Of a stretch of DNA of 64,000 bases, positions 1 to 11,202 are shown one piece after another (position 1 is the first letter of the stretch; each line of letters opens with the position of its first letter). The translations under genes were made by a program, and so were the position numbers. Origin of the DNA: Anopheles merus. Taxonomy: Eukaryota > Arthropoda > Insecta > Diptera > Culicidae. The notes beneath the pieces are model-generated. The model saw only the letters and a program-made list of their open reading frames with translations, did not search any database and had not been told where the DNA came from. The DNA lies in NCBI RefSeq assembly GCF_017562075.2, contig NC_054083.1, positions 13,618,107 through 13,682,106 on the forward strand, given 5' to 3'.

Positions 1-643
1 AGTTCCATCTCTTTGCGCTTCAGCTTCTCCTCCAGCTGGGAGAGCTTAATTTTGTGTTCCGATTTTTTTAACACACTGTCCGCCTCCGGCTCTAGCGCAT
101 CGGAATCGTTGGGGAAGCCACCGTTCGTGCCACCGTTCCGAGAGCGTTCGTCGCTCTGATTGGTGCTTTCACTTGCCGACTGGGCAATTCCTCGCTGCAG
201 TTTACGGTTTTCTTCCTGCAGCTTATCGATCACCTGAAACAGCTCCTTCGCCTCGGTGCGCCATTGATCTTCAATCGCTTCCAGTTCCTACGTGGGAGAC
301 AGATGAACAAAGGAAACATAAGACCGATAGTGCATGCGGCCCCCGCCCGTCCTTATGCTCGGTTTGTAATGCTCACCTTTTCGTATCGCGAACGCGACGC
401 AGCCTTCTGCTCCTTTTCGGCCTCCAGCTGGGCGATTTTCTCCTGCAGCTCTTGCAGGTTGCCATTTTCGCTTTCGTTCTGGCAGATCAACGTTTCCATC
501 AACTCCAGCGCGTTGACCACTTTCGTAATCAGCCCAGACACTGCGTTTACTCCATTTGCATCGATTATTGTTTCAAACTCTTTCCCAATTTCCAGCGCTA
601 AATCGTACACGTCCACGACGCTAAACTTTTCCGCCACATTCAT
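1..643 (-). CDS. RILPL: RILP-like protein (RILPL), 5' part, two exons, runs off the window
   Basis: RILPL-family proteins are RH1/RH2 coiled-coil adaptors that bind phosphorylated Rab GTPases and myosin V/dynein-dynactin machinery on endomembranes (family knowledge). Exon 1 is 643-377 (89 codons, first in-frame ATG at 643-641). Exon 2 is 287-<1. The intron 376-288 has donor AAG|GTGAGC and acceptor CACGTAG|GAACTG, phase 0. Residues 8-55 hold the RH1 signature DVYDLALEIGKEFETII followed by a conserved leucine-rich helix. Residues 60-95 are predicted coiled coil (QLEAEKEQK), then a Ser/Asn/Gly linker, then a second coiled coil (KIKLSQLEEKLKRKE) at the window edge. The RH2 domain would lie outside. 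An open frame continues upstream of the ATG but has no other ATG. An intact LTR retrotransposon sits 403 bp upstream on the same strand. The family call is good; RILPL orthology rests on motifs only. Confidence 0.85.
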
Positions 644-1040
644 TTTGCTGCTTGACGATCGTGGACTGCCAGAAATGTTTGATAACGGCTTCGTTTTTGC
701 CAAAGTATACGACCGATTCGTATCAATATGTGTTAATGCACAGGATTATTTTTTTCCTTGTGTTGTTGAACTGTATTTTTCCAGCAGCCAGAAATGACAA
801 AAGAAAAGCCAAACGTCAGGGTGATGTCATTTGCACACTGGATGCAGGCAGCAGAACGAAGGTCATATTTTCTACTCCTATACTTAAGCAGCAATTACAC
901 GTACATCAATCGTAGCAATGCAATAGAAAGAGTGTTGTGTGGCATCAGTGGCGTGTTTAGTAAACATTTTTTTGGTAATTATTGTTTTGTACTGTAACTA
1001 TTCTGGTTTTGTAGGGTAAGCATAGTATAGAACAAGAGAT
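644..1040. other. RILPL upstream region
   Basis: This is the 5' flank and untranslated leader of the RILPL gene, up to the target duplication of the LTR element. I see no convincing core promoter motif and no other coding frame. Confidence 0.4.
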
Positions 1041-1045
1041 ATAGC

Positions 1046-1263
1046 TGTTGTGTTCGGATGGCCGAGAGTATACAATTTATATTTACACCGAACACGTAAT
1101 AAACAATACACAATACTTTATTACACGATCAGCCCTTGTGTTCCCGACGGTGTCCCACGAGCGTCTGGCGCTCTCTCGTCTGCTAACCGCTCATCAGTCA
1201 CTCAGTGGCTGCATACGTCCTTAACGCCGAATGTAGGGAGCCTTCCACTTCGTGACCACAACA
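1046..1263 (-). repeat. 3' LTR of mag-type element
   Basis: This 218-bp LTR is TGTTGTG...CACAACA with no difference that I can see from the copy at 5890-6107. On the minus strand it holds an AATAAA signal (TGTAATAAAGTATTG). As the RILPL-proximal LTR in the same orientation, it could act as a promoter for RILPL. Confidence 0.95.
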
Positions 1264-1276
1264 TCTCCCCCTTTTT
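1264..1276 (-). other. Polypurine tract of the LTR element
   Basis: Minus strand AAAAAGGGGGAGA lies directly against the 3' LTR, the plus-strand primer site of reverse transcription. The gag-pol stop codon TAA (1277-1275) overlaps its first bases, so coding sequence runs right up to the tract. Confidence 0.85.
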
Positions 1277-4200
1277 AATAGCGTAGGTACGGATCGAACC
1301 GACGTGGAGCTCTTCTAGACCGAGAAGAGCGACGTGGTGAACGTTGATGCTGAGGAATGGATCGATGTGGGGGAAGAGATGGCGGCTCAGTTGGAGTCGC
1401 CACTGGCGGTGCATGTTGTGTTGGATAAACATCTGGGAGCACTGATGGTGTAACGGGTATGCTCCAGGAATCCAATAATACATCCAACGGTAATGGATTG
1501 AAACGTTCCGTCATGGGACCCTGGCTGTTTAATGGTCCACGCCTTTTCAGTTGATTAATGTGTCTAATGACGCTGCGATGACCAGTCAGTACCTCGTAGG
1601 TAACATTTCCACGTTTCCGAATCACTCTTCCTGGAACCCAATGCCAATTGTTCCTACTATACGCCTTAGCATAGACAAGGTCATCACGCTCGAACGATCT
1701 TTCATTCCCTTCTCTAAAATCATGTTGAATTTTCCTTGGGGGACGGAGTAAATCAAAACACGTTCGTATAGGTCGTCCAAACATAACTTCAGCAGGTGTT
1801 TTGTTTTGCTCTAACTGAGGGTTTGGCGTGGTTCGATATGTCTGTAGGAATAGGTCCAGTGCTTCCTGCAGCGGTGCTCCTCCTACTCTTATCTTGGTTA
1901 ACGAGCGCTTAAACGTATCTACGAATCTTTCTGCCTGCCCGTTTGATTGCGGATGAAACGGGGCAGACGTAATGTGATGCACACCATTACTCAAACAGAA
2001 CTCTGAAAACTCACCGCTGGTGAATTGTGTGCCATTGTCGCTCACCAGTGTCGTGGGCATACCGAAACGCGCGAACAACCCTCTCAAGATGCTAACGGTT
2101 ATGCGGGCTGTGATACTAGCCGTCCGGATGATCTCTGGCCACTTAGTATGCGCATCGACTACTACCAAAAAATAGTCTCCATCTATTGGGCCCGCGTAGT
2201 CCACATGGACACGCTCCCATGGCGTTGTTGTCTTCGGCCACGGCAAAGGATCAGCATGAGCAGGAGATTTTGCTGCCAGAGCACATGAATGGCAATTACT
2301 GACGAGATCGATGATGTCTTCATTTAACGACGGCCAAAACACATAGCTACGCGCAATCGCCTTCATGCGCTGGATACCAGGATGTCCTCGATGAAGCTGG
2401 GACAGACATTGCTTGCGTAGTTTCTCTGGTATTAACACTCTCTCTCCGACCAAAATACATCCTTCCACCGTTGAATAGTCTTCCTTCCTGCTGTGATAAC
2501 GAGATGAATCTGCGCCAAGGGCAATGTTACGTGGCCACCCGTTTTTTATGTAGTAATGCAACTTCCTTGCTATAGGATCACGATTCGTTTCTCGAGCGAC
2601 CTCTCTAAAACTCAAGGGAAACGTAACTAAAGCGCTTGTTGCAATAGACTTTACATCCATCTCTAGTGCAACAGAAGCGATTACACAATCCTCATCCGGT
2701 TTATCATGCTTGTTAATTAGCCTGGAGAGTACATCGGCATTTCCGAATGATTCGGTGCGTACATATTCAATGCCGAAATCGTATGACAATAGCGTGAGCG
2801 CAAAACGCTGCAAGCGGTTGGCAGTGTAGACTGGGATCCCTTTTTTCGACCCAAAGATCCGCAGTAGTGGACGATGATCTGTCTGAAGCTGGAAACGCCT
2901 TCCAAATATCATCTTGTGGAATTTCGTTACCGCGAAGATGATTGCCAGTCCTTCACGATCTATTTGGCTATATCCTTCTTCCGTTTTTGTAAGTGCTCTA
3001 GAGGCGTGTTGAACCACACGTATGGTACCATTGGGAAACATGTGGCTAATAGTGGCACCAATACCTATTGATGATGCATCTGCCGATACTATTATTTTAT
3101 GCCTTGGATCATAATGCGTTAACAACAAGTTCGATGATAGCAAGGATTTAAATCTTTCAAACGCTCTTTTACAATCGGCGGTCCATCGAAATTGTGCATT
3201 TGTCTTCAATAAGTTATCCAGTGGATATCGCAACTCTCGCATGTTTGGGACAAATCTGGCATAATAATTTATGGCTCCTAGAAAGGATCGGACGCCGCTC
3301 ACATCTGTTGGTTCTGGAAGCCTTTTTATGACATCGATCTTCGCTGGATCGGGGCGCAATCCGTGGGTGTCGATGATGTAACCCAAATATCTTAGTTGCT
3401 GAACCTTAAAAGCGCATTTTTCCGATCGAATGCTGAATCCATACTCTTGAATTCTTTTCAAAACTGCCATTAAATTTGCTTCATGCTCTTGTTCAGTGGC
3501 TCCTCCGACAATGATGTCGTCCATGTAACATGACACTCCTTTTACACCAGCCAGCATTGTGTCGATAAGCTGCTGGAACGCTGCTGGAGCAATCTTAATA
3601 CCAGGCGGCAATCTATTGTAGGTGAATAAACCTCGATGCGTATTGATGGTGAGTAAAGATCGGTAGGCAGGGTCGATTTCTACCTGTAAGAAAGCATCGG
3701 ATAGATCAATTTTGCTAAATATTTTGCATTGCGATAGTCTAGCGAAGATATCTTCAGGTAATGGTAAAGGATACTCATGTTGCTGCAACGCGTCATTTAG
3801 TCCAGTTGAGTAGTCCCCGCAAAGCCGAATGCTGCCGTTTGCCTTGCGGACGACGACGATAGGTGCTGCCCATTCAGAGTAATCCGTTGGAGATATTATG
3901 CTCATCTGCTCTAGTCGATCGAGTTCCTTGTCGACTAACTCCTGTACTGCATAAGCTACCGGTCGCTTTGGGCAAAATACTGGACGAACGTTTTCCTTCA
4001 GCTGCAGTTTTACACTAGCCTTTGTGCACAGACCCATGCCGTTGAAGACCTCTTGAAATCTCCGCTCAACCCTCTTAGAGTAATCCTCAGATGAAATATG
4101 CCTACAAAAAGCATCCATGGGGGTAGAACCAAGTGCGAACAGGTCTATTAAGTCTGTTCCGAGCAATAGTATGTCTGCCTGTGCTACTCTTAAAGAAACC

Positions 4201-5675
4201 ACATGAGTTACGCTTCCGATGGTAACATTCGCTTCAAACTCTCCTAACAGAAAGAGTCCGCTTCCTGATGCTGTTCTTGCGCTAACTGTTCGTTTTAGTT
4301 CAGGCTTTCCAAGACGTTGCCATACGTTTCGATTAATGATCGTTATATCAGATCCTGTGTCGAACTGCAATCGAGTGCTTACATTATTTATAAAAATATT
4401 GATATATTTTCGCCTTTGCTGAACATTCGTTGTATTCACCGAAACCACTCGTGATGAAAACTTGTTTCTGTATGTTGGACTATCTGAATAACGTTTCGGT
4501 TTTGGACAGTAACCGTCTCTATGACCCTTTTTCTTACAGACACGACACACATTCGACTTAAAAGGACAATCACGCGCCCAATGATTTTTTCCACAAAGCC
4601 AGCAATTTCTTCCAGGTAGGGTTTGAGGACGCTTGTATTCGTGCTTTCTGCTCTGGAAATTTTGGCGCTCAGAAAACTTTGGTTCGTCAGTTTTCTTTTG
4701 CACAGCGAAAACTTGTTCGGTTGCTGCTTTCTCGATCATAGCACTGTCTTTTTTTAAGTTCAAAATACGCTGGCAGTCTGTTGTTAAACTTTCCAGTGTT
4801 GTGTCGTTTCGGTCGTCGATCTTTCCAAGTAGACGTGTTCGAATCTCGACGTCTTCTTCGTCCCGCAGTCCGCATACGTATATCAGACACTTGAATTGTT
4901 CCTCAGTTAATTTTCCAATTTCAAAATCTACACAGGCTCGATTCACACGACAAGAATATGCCAGATAATCTTCGCTACGTCGTTTCATTAGGTTCAAGCA
5001 TTTATAACGCCTATGCAACAATGACTCTTTCACTCCGAATAACGATGACAGCTTTTTTATCGTTTCGCTGAACGAAAAATCACGACAACTCTTTGGCAAT
5101 ATGAAATTGGCATATCTTTCATATTCTGCTGCGCCCAGTTTTCTTATGAGGAGCCGCACTTTTGCGCTATCATCCAACCTTGAAGCATCTCGTTCAAACA
5201 AATCCTCATATCGAGCAAACCACGAAGCAAAGGTCATTTTTGCTTCCTCCTCGTAGTGGAACTCCTTTATGTGGTGCGATAAAGAATAGAGTATTTGCTC
5301 TGTAAAAGGTGCGGAAGTTAATACATTTTCTGGGGGCTTGGCAATTGCCGAATTATTTTGCATTAATGTGAGTTGGCTTATCTGTTTCTGCATTAAAATG
5401 ATCAGTTGCATCATTTGCTCCGATGACGCTGCTTGGTGCGATGACGTTGCTTGGTGCGATGACGCTGCTTGGTGCGATGACCCTTCAACAAAATTCTGCG
5501 ATGGCGCTGGATTCTGGTATGCTGAGGGCATTGCACTTTGTAGATTTGGTGGCACTGCTACTAATGATGGCTGCTGCGGCTGCTGCGGCATACTTGCTGC
5601 ACCGGGAACGCTGTACCAATTTTGCGATGCTCGACGCTGCTCTTCCGATGGGGGCTGATCTCCTGGGCTGTTCAT
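1275..5675 (-). CDS. Gag-Pol polyprotein, single ORF (mag-type)
   Basis: From the first ATG (5675-5673) this is 1,466 residues. The frame stays open further upstream into the LTR but has no earlier ATG that I accept. Order: Pro/Gln-rich and SSHQA-repeat N-terminus (residues 60-90), gag core (about 120-310), two zinc knuckles (CX2CX3HX4C at 358-370, CX2CX4HX4C at 377-390), aspartic protease DTGSD (439), reverse transcriptase with YMDD (717-720), RNase H (VSADAS at 863, TDHRPL at 932), and integrase with an H-H-C-C zinc region (H1095, H1098, C1128, C1131) and catalytic D1159, D1213, E1249. All key residues are present and nothing is frameshifted, so it could be autonomous. Gag and Pol are fused in one frame. 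Confidence 0.95.
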   Translation of the reverse strand: MNSPGDQPPSEEQRRASQNWYSVPGAASMPQQPQQPSLVAVPPNLQSAMPSAYQNPAPSQNFVEGSSHQAASSHQATSSHQAASSEQMMQLIILMQKQISQLTLMQNNSAIAKPPENVLTSAPFTEQILYSLSHHIKEFHYEEEAKMTFASWFARYEDLFERDASRLDDSAKVRLLIRKLGAAEYERYANFILPKSCRDFSFSETIKKLSSLFGVKESLLHRRYKCLNLMKRRSEDYLAYSCRVNRACVDFEIGKLTEEQFKCLIYVCGLRDEEDVEIRTRLLGKIDDRNDTTLESLTTDCQRILNLKKDSAMIEKAATEQVFAVQKKTDEPKFSERQNFQSRKHEYKRPQTLPGRNCWLCGKNHWARDCPFKSNVCRVCKKKGHRDGYCPKPKRYSDSPTYRNKFSSRVVSVNTTNVQQRRKYINIFINNVSTRLQFDTGSDITIINRNVWQRLGKPELKRTVSARTASGSGLFLLGEFEANVTIGSVTHVVSLRVAQADILLLGTDLIDLFALGSTPMDAFCRHISSEDYSKRVERRFQEVFNGMGLCTKASVKLQLKENVRPVFCPKRPVAYAVQELVDKELDRLEQMSIISPTDYSEWAAPIVVVRKANGSIRLCGDYSTGLNDALQQHEYPLPLPEDIFARLSQCKIFSKIDLSDAFLQVEIDPAYRSLLTINTHRGLFTYNRLPPGIKIAPAAFQQLIDTMLAGVKGVSCYMDDIIVGGATEQEHEANLMAVLKRIQEYGFSIRSEKCAFKVQQLRYLGYIIDTHGLRPDPAKIDVIKRLPEPTDVSGVRSFLGAINYYARFVPNMRELRYPLDNLLKTNAQFRWTADCKRAFERFKSLLSSNLLLTHYDPRHKIIVSADASSIGIGATISHMFPNGTIRVVQHASRALTKTEEGYSQIDREGLAIIFAVTKFHKMIFGRRFQLQTDHRPLLRIFGSKKGIPVYTANRLQRFALTLLSYDFGIEYVRTESFGNADVLSRLINKHDKPDEDCVIASVALEMDVKSIATSALVTFPLSFREVARETNRDPIARKLHYYIKNGWPRNIALGADSSRYHSRKEDYSTVEGCILVGERVLIPEKLRKQCLSQLHRGHPGIQRMKAIARSYVFWPSLNEDIIDLVSNCHSCALAAKSPAHADPLPWPKTTTPWERVHVDYAGPIDGDYFLVVVDAHTKWPEIIRTASITARITVSILRGLFARFGMPTTLVSDNGTQFTSGEFSEFCLSNGVHHITSAPFHPQSNGQAERFVDTFKRSLTKIRVGGAPLQEALDLFLQTYRTTPNPQLEQNKTPAEVMFGRPIRTCFDLLRPPRKIQHDFREGNERSFERDDLVYAKAYSRNNWHWVPGRVIRKRGNVTYEVLTGHRSVIRHINQLKRRGPLNSQGPMTERFNPLPLDVLLDSWSIPVTPSVLPDVYPTQHAPPVATPTEPPSLPPHRSIPQHQRSPRRSSRSRRAPRRFDPYLRY

Positions 5676-5876
5676 TCTTCTCCGCTTCCGTAACGAAGGA
5701 ATTGTTGCAGTACGCACAGAACACCCGATAAAACAAATTAAATACGACCCGAGACACGGTACGATCACGCGACGCACATACACACGCGCGACGCTAGCAC
5801 GAGAGTTATAGCAATGACTGACACACGCATAACATGTAAACTTTACTCGAAAAACTCCCAAAAGTCTATTTTGTTT

Positions 5877-5888
5877 TCCTCGTCGCCA
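5877..5888 (-). other. Primer-binding site, tRNA-Ser type
   Basis: One base after the 5' LTR the minus strand reads TGGCGACGAGGA. This is complementary to the 3' end (TCCTCGTCG plus CCA) that I remember for animal tRNA-Ser(GCU). Ser priming is typical of mag-lineage elements. Confidence 0.8.
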
Positions 5889-5889
5889 C

Positions 5890-6107
5890 TGTTGTGTTCG
5901 GATGGCCGAGAGTATACAATTTATATTTACACCGAACACGTAATAAACAATACACAATACTTTATTACACGATCAGCCCTTGTGTTCCCGACGGTGTCCC
6001 ACGAGCGTCTGGCGCTCTCTCGTCTGCTAACCGCTCATCAGTCACTCAGTGGCTGCATACGTCCTTAACGCCGAATGTAGGGAGCCTTCCACTTCGTGAC
6101 CACAACA
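5890..6107 (-). repeat. 5' LTR of mag-type element
   Basis: Partner of the LTR at 1046-1263 with the same length and, by eye, the same sequence. The flanking ATAGC duplication at 6108-6112 matches 1041-1045. Confidence 0.95.
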
Positions 6108-6112
6108 ATAGC

Positions 6113-6560
6113 TAACATAAGACCAAATTGGTTAGTGATAGAAGATTGAGATCGCTGCCAGATGCTGTGACTGCAGATTCATCCGTCTTTCCAGTAGTGA
6201 TGGGTAATTCGGAGTGGAGCAGTGGATTAACTCCGACTCCGGTACTCAAAATATGAATCTGACTCAGCATTGCTACCAGATTCGACTCCGCATTTCCAGA
6301 CGAATTTGATCGAATCCGATCTAGTCCGGATCAGTCCAGATCAGTCCGGATGAGCCTGGATGAGTCCGAATGATTCCGGATGAATCCAGTCGAGTCCGGA
6401 CAAGTTTAGTTTGGCGATGCAATTCCAAATTCTTAAAATTGCTGTCCGTTATCGTTCGGACAATTCTTGACGAGTGAGTTCCATTTCAAACAAGGCATAG
6501 AATATGTAGGATTTAGTATAACACATTTATTTCTATTTTCAATATTTATTTCTTGCAAAA
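6113..6560. repeat. Degenerate 10-bp TCCGGATGAG-type tandem repeat
   Basis: From about 6200 to 6410 the sequence is built from variants of TCCGGATGAG with a clear 10-bp period at 6319-6410. It starts near TAGTGATGGGTAATTCGG, which resembles the edge of the GATTC array at 47850. No gene is visible. Confidence 0.6.
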
Positions 6561-7403
6561 TTATTTACCTTTTCCATTGGAAAATGAAAAAAAAAAATCC
6601 GAATCAGTTATGGATGAGTCTGAATGAGTTTGGAGTTTTTTTTCCATGCTCAGCAAGCAGCTCGTGGTTCTTCCTTCGCTTCCACGATCTATGCTCAACC
6701 GCACATCGCCAAAGGTGGCCCGAAAAATGTGTAACTCAAACATGTCAAAAACGTTTGCATACTCCGCTCTGATGCTCCAAGATCCGTATCACATTCGCTG
6801 CTAATGGCATAGTCCGAAGTAATGACGGTCCCAAGAAAGCAGAACTCCTTTACCACCTCGAGATTGTCGCACTCAACTACACTGCTGCCCAGTTGGGCCC
6901 TATCACGAGTTGAACCTCTGGCAAACAGGTCATTGCATTGATCTTCAATCCAATTCTTGCTGCTTCACGTTTGAGTCGGATGTAGACCATACACACCTTC
7001 GCAGTTGTCCTGCCGATAATATCGATGTCCTCCGCGAAACCAAGACATCGAAGTGACCGATAAAAGATCGTGCCACGGATGTCGCTGTCTAATCCCGCGC
7101 TTCGAATGACACTTTCGAATGAACCTTGAGAGATTTGAACGATTCCGACATCAAGTTCGATACTCTCACCTTGCACTGCACTCCGTTCATCAATTAACTA
7201 GATAAGTGGTTCCGCTTCATGATGTTCCATACCTCTTTCCGAATTATGATATCGTAGATGTCCTTAAAGTCGATGAACAGGTGGTGAGTAGGTATTCGAT
7301 GCTCTGGACACTTCTGCAGGATCCGCTGAAGAGTAAAAATCTGTTTCGTGGTACAGTAGGTTATCGCTAACTGAGAGGTACACATACTCCAGTTAGCGAT
7401 CAA
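6561..7403 (-). pseudogene. LINE reverse-transcriptase relic
   Basis: Minus-strand pieces in several frames still read HHLFIDFKDIYD (7194-7403), FAEDIDIIGR, the degraded YADD box (6877-7176), and EFCFLGTVI near 6830. These are in the order of a non-LTR reverse transcriptase. Stops and frameshifts break the frame. It is related to, but older than, the LINE at 8319-10780. Confidence 0.7.
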
Positions 7404-8306
7404 TGTTCGCTAACTGGAGTGACGTTCCTATGGATGTATTCTTTTAATTGGCGTTGGCTTGAACAAACATACCACACTTTTTTGTCATTTATGTTGATAT
7501 AATGTATTCGTGTGATGGCGTAAATTAATAGCAAACGTCGGCAAAAGACCCTAAATTTGTGTGAAACATGGAAATTTGCGATGAATTTATCTTCATGAGA
7601 TTCCGGATGTTTCCTTTTTTGACGTTAGAGTGTTTATTAACCGAAAATCATTCCAGTTAAAACAATAATTAACTTAAATTAATTAATTAACTTAAAATTA
7701 ATCCCGTGCCCTCTCGCTCTAGATTGCGGAATATGGGGTAAGTGCGCCACCATCTCACTAAAACCTGTTTATCAAAAGCCACTTTAAATCTCATTGCAAT
7801 TTTACACCTATTTCGTCACTTATAAATGAGTTTCAGTGGAAATAAGTGCAAACATTACTGTTTTTGAACATTCGAAAATGGTTGAAAAGATATACTTTGG
7901 TATAAATATTTTCCCGGTTCTTTGTTTGAGATGTGTTTTGAAAACTTGTTAGATATGGTTGAAAATCTATAACTTTCTGCTCAATTTTGTTTCACAATAT
8001 AAAATAGTTGAGAACAGTGAGAAAAATGTACTATTCTTTATGAAATTGGTCTATTTGAAGCAGCCCATGCATGTGAAGTCGAGTATTTTATTTCAATTGC
8101 CCGGTTGAATTTGGTAGACTTTGTAAGACGTTGAAGTGAAATTTTTCGGAAAATAAGTGTCCACGTCAAGTGCTTTAAAAATCGCCGCGAAACCTGTGGA
8201 AAAATCAACGTGAAACCTGTCGAAAAATCGACGCGAAATAAATATTTATAAAAGATATGCTACCTCTTCTAAGGGAAGCACATTCATTCCTCATTATTCT
8301 GGGCAT
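7404..8306. other. Intergenic, no gene seen
   Basis: AT-rich sequence. At about 8170-8240 there is a short tandem repeat of roughly 22 bp (variants of AAAATCGACGCGAAACCTGT, three copies). Nothing coding is recognisable. Confidence 0.5.
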
Positions 8307-8318
8307 AGTTCTTGTGTC

Positions 8319-10780
8319 GGTCCCCGGTTGAAACCCGCAATCATTGATTTCAAGGCTATAAACGATAGGCTATGCACCCTGCGCATGCGAGGCAAATTCT
8401 TTAATATAAGCCTCATAAACGTTCACGCCCCTACCCAAAAGAAAGAGGAAGAGGAGAAGGACCTTTTTTACGGCCGCCTCGCTAGAATCATAGATGCGTG
8501 CCCAAGGCATGACCTCATAATCATCCTGGGGGACTTCAACGAAAAAGTCGGTAGGGAGTCAATGTACCGCCAATACACTGGCTGTCACAGTCTGCATGAT
8601 CACAGTAACGATAATGGTAGTAGATTGGTCCAGTTCGCCGCAGCGAACAATCTGGTTGTTGGAAGTACCAAATTTGCGCGCAAGAAAATCCACAAGATTA
8701 CATGGGCGCACCCTCGTGGAGAATCCTTCAACCAGTAAAACAAAAATAATAAACTGTGCAAGAAATATACTCCCACCACGTCGTGGCAACACCAAATCTG
8801 GCTGGTTCAACGATGAATGCAGACAAGTGACCCAACGTAAGAATACTGCATACCGAGCAATGCAGCAACGGCATAGAACGCGGGCATGCGCAGAGGAATA
8901 TTCACGGCTCAGACGCGAAGAGAAACGAGTTCACCGCTCCATGCTTTCCAAGAAACATGCTTTGGAAGAGCAAAACATGCGGGAACTCGAGCAAACCAGA
9001 GAGGCGTACGGACCGACACGAAAGTTTTACCAAGCGATAGCAGGTCACCGAAACAACGTTGTACCTAAGGTAACCTGCTGTCGCAACAAGGATGGAGATC
9101 TGGTCAGTAACCAGCCAGAGGTCCTTTTGCGGTGGGCTCAGTACTTTGATGAATTACTCAACGACCAGCTAAACGAACAGCTAGAAGCGCCACTATCAGA
9201 TAGTGTCATGCTACTGCCACCTAGCATAGAAGAAACACGAAAGGCTATCCGTCGGCTGAAAAATAACAAGGCACCCGGAACCGACGGAATTGCAGCTGAA
9301 CTGGTCAAGAATGGAGGTGCACGACTAAAAAACGAGATTAATCAAATTATTACTGAGGTGTGGGATAGCGAATCGATGCCTTGTGATTGGAATCTCGGCA
9401 TCATCTACTCCATATACAAGAAGGGAGACAGGTAGGACTGCAACAACTACAGGGGTGTTACGGTGTTGAATACCGCCTATAAAATATTCTCCCTGATCCT
9501 TCAGGATCGCCTTGTCCCGCACGTCGAAGAGATAGTCGGAAACTATCAAAGAGGATTCCGAAACGGAAAATCAACCACTGATCAGATCTTCACCATGCGG
9601 CAGATCTTGGAGAAGATGGCTGAATACAGAAACGACACATACCATCTCTTCATAGACTTCAAAGCCGCATACGATTGCATAGCCAGGGTAAAACTGTACG
9701 ACGCTATGAACTCATTTGGAATCCCGGCCAAACTGATAAGGCTAGTTAGAATGACTATGACCAATGTCACATGCCAGGTGAGGGTGGATGGAAAACTCTC
9801 AGGACCTTTTGCTACCACCAAGGGTCTGCGCCAGGGGGACGGGGTTGTCTGTCTCCTATTCAACCTGGCGCTAGAGAGGGCCATCCGCGACTCGAGGGTG
9901 GAGACTACGGGAACCATTTTCTATAAGTCAACCCAGATCCTGGAATACGCTGATGATATAGACATCATTGGTCTGCGGCTCTCCTATGTAGCAGAAGCCT
10001 ACCAAGGGATCGAGCAGGCGGCAGAGAGCCTCGGATTGCAGATAAACGAGGCAAAGACCAAACTGATGGTGGCAACATCAGCGGGCCCGCCAACAAATAA
10101 TCAGAATCTACGTAGGCGTGACGTGCAGATAGGTGAACGCACTTTTGAAGTCGTCCCACAATTCACCTATCTGGGATCAAAGGTCAGCAACGACAATAGC
10201 ATGGAAGCTGAGTTGCGCGCAAGGACGCTGGCTGCCAACCGGTCATTCTACAGTCTGAGATAGCAGTTCACCTCAAGGAACCTGTCGCGACGGACGAAGC
10301 TGGGACTATATAGTACCTATATAGTACCAGTACTCACATACGCCTCTGAGACATGGACACTGTCCAAATCTGACGAAACCCTCTTAGCCGCGTTCGAGAG
10401 GAAGATGCTCAGAAGGATACTTGGTCCCGTATGTGTGGAAGGACAATGGAGGAGCCGCTATAATGACGAGCTATACGAGATGTACGGTGACCTCACTGTC
10501 GTGCAGCGTATCAAGCTCGCAAGGATCCGCTGGGCTGGCCATGTTTTATGCATAAAAACGGACGACCTAGACCGTAAAGTCTTTTTAGGCCGTCCACAAG
10601 GACAGAGGAGGCGTGGTAGGCCCAAATTGAGGTGGCAAGATGGCGTGGAGGCGTCCGCCATTAAGGCCGGGATAACGGACTGGCAGACGAAGGCGCGAGA
10701 CCGTGAGCGGTTTCGGACACTCCTGAGACAGGCCAAGACCGCAAAGCGGTTGTAGCGCCGGATAAGTAAGTAAGTAAGTA
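8319..10780 (+). mobile_element. 5'-truncated, inactivated LINE (RTE-like; EEP endonuclease plus RT)
   Basis: Flanked by the 12-bp target duplication AGTTCTTGTGTC (8307-8318 and 10781-10792), so 8319-10780 is one insertion. It starts inside the endonuclease domain (8328-8738: NVHAPT, LGDFNEKVG) and ends with five TAAG units. After the endonuclease fragment the frame shifts and the catalytic SDH end is missing, which indicates an internal deletion. The RT runs from 8760 through APGTDG, HLFIDFKAAYD and YADD (9946-9957), broken by TAG stops at 9433-9435 and 10261-10263. A C-terminal RWAGHV ... RGRPKLRW region ends at 10755. The RTE assignment is from domain style and tail; it is dead. Confidence 0.9.
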
Positions 10781-10792
10781 AGTTCTTGTGTC

Positions 10793-11196
10793 ATACTACT
10801 CCGTTGATCTAAATTTTCAGCGAGTTCTTAATCCTAAAAAAATTTTGTTGTTTTGATGTACAATCTATGAACACCAGATATTTACAATTTTATTATTTAT
10901 TATTACTAACTTATGTAAAGATATAAAACAAACAAGTTCCCTTTTAGTACTTACCTTACTAAGGTAATTGATCTCTATAAAATCATGCATTTCAACGGAC
11001 AATACTTCGATTCATAGCATGAACTGATAGGAACTGAGTCCATTGCATGCTGGGGGCTTGGGGTAAACGATAAGCACCACGGTGAGCATTATAGACCCCA
11101 ACACCGCAGCCACACTGTCAAATAAGCATGATATCAAACAGATCCCTCCACTTTCAAGCTGCAACAACATAGTCATAAGAGATTTCCAATCATTAT
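10793..11196. other. Intergenic, downstream of exex
   Basis: AT-rich flank between the LINE target duplication and the exex polyadenylation signal. No gene is seen. Confidence 0.5.
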
Positions 11197-11202
11197 TTTA
11201 TT
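11197..11202 (-). terminator. Candidate exex poly(A) signal
   Basis: Minus-strand AATAAA about 180 nt beyond the exex stop codon (11381). It is the first canonical hexamer after the stop. Confidence 0.45.

Larger units (their letters stand above)
1046..6107 (-). mobile_element. Full-length Ty3/mag-lineage LTR retrotransposon
   Basis: The element is 5,062 bp, minus orientation, bounded by two 218-bp LTRs beginning TGTTGTG and ending CACAACA. Both sides carry the 5-bp target duplication ATAGC (1041-1045 and 6108-6112). It has a tRNA-Ser-type primer site, a purine tract and one long gag-pol frame without stops. The LTR copies look identical by eye, implying recent insertion. The single fused gag-pol frame, two CCHC knuckles, no env and the C-terminal RRAPRRFDP motif fit the mag lineage of Ty3/gypsy elements. 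It lies between RILPL and the LINE-rich region and points toward RILPL. Confidence 0.95.
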
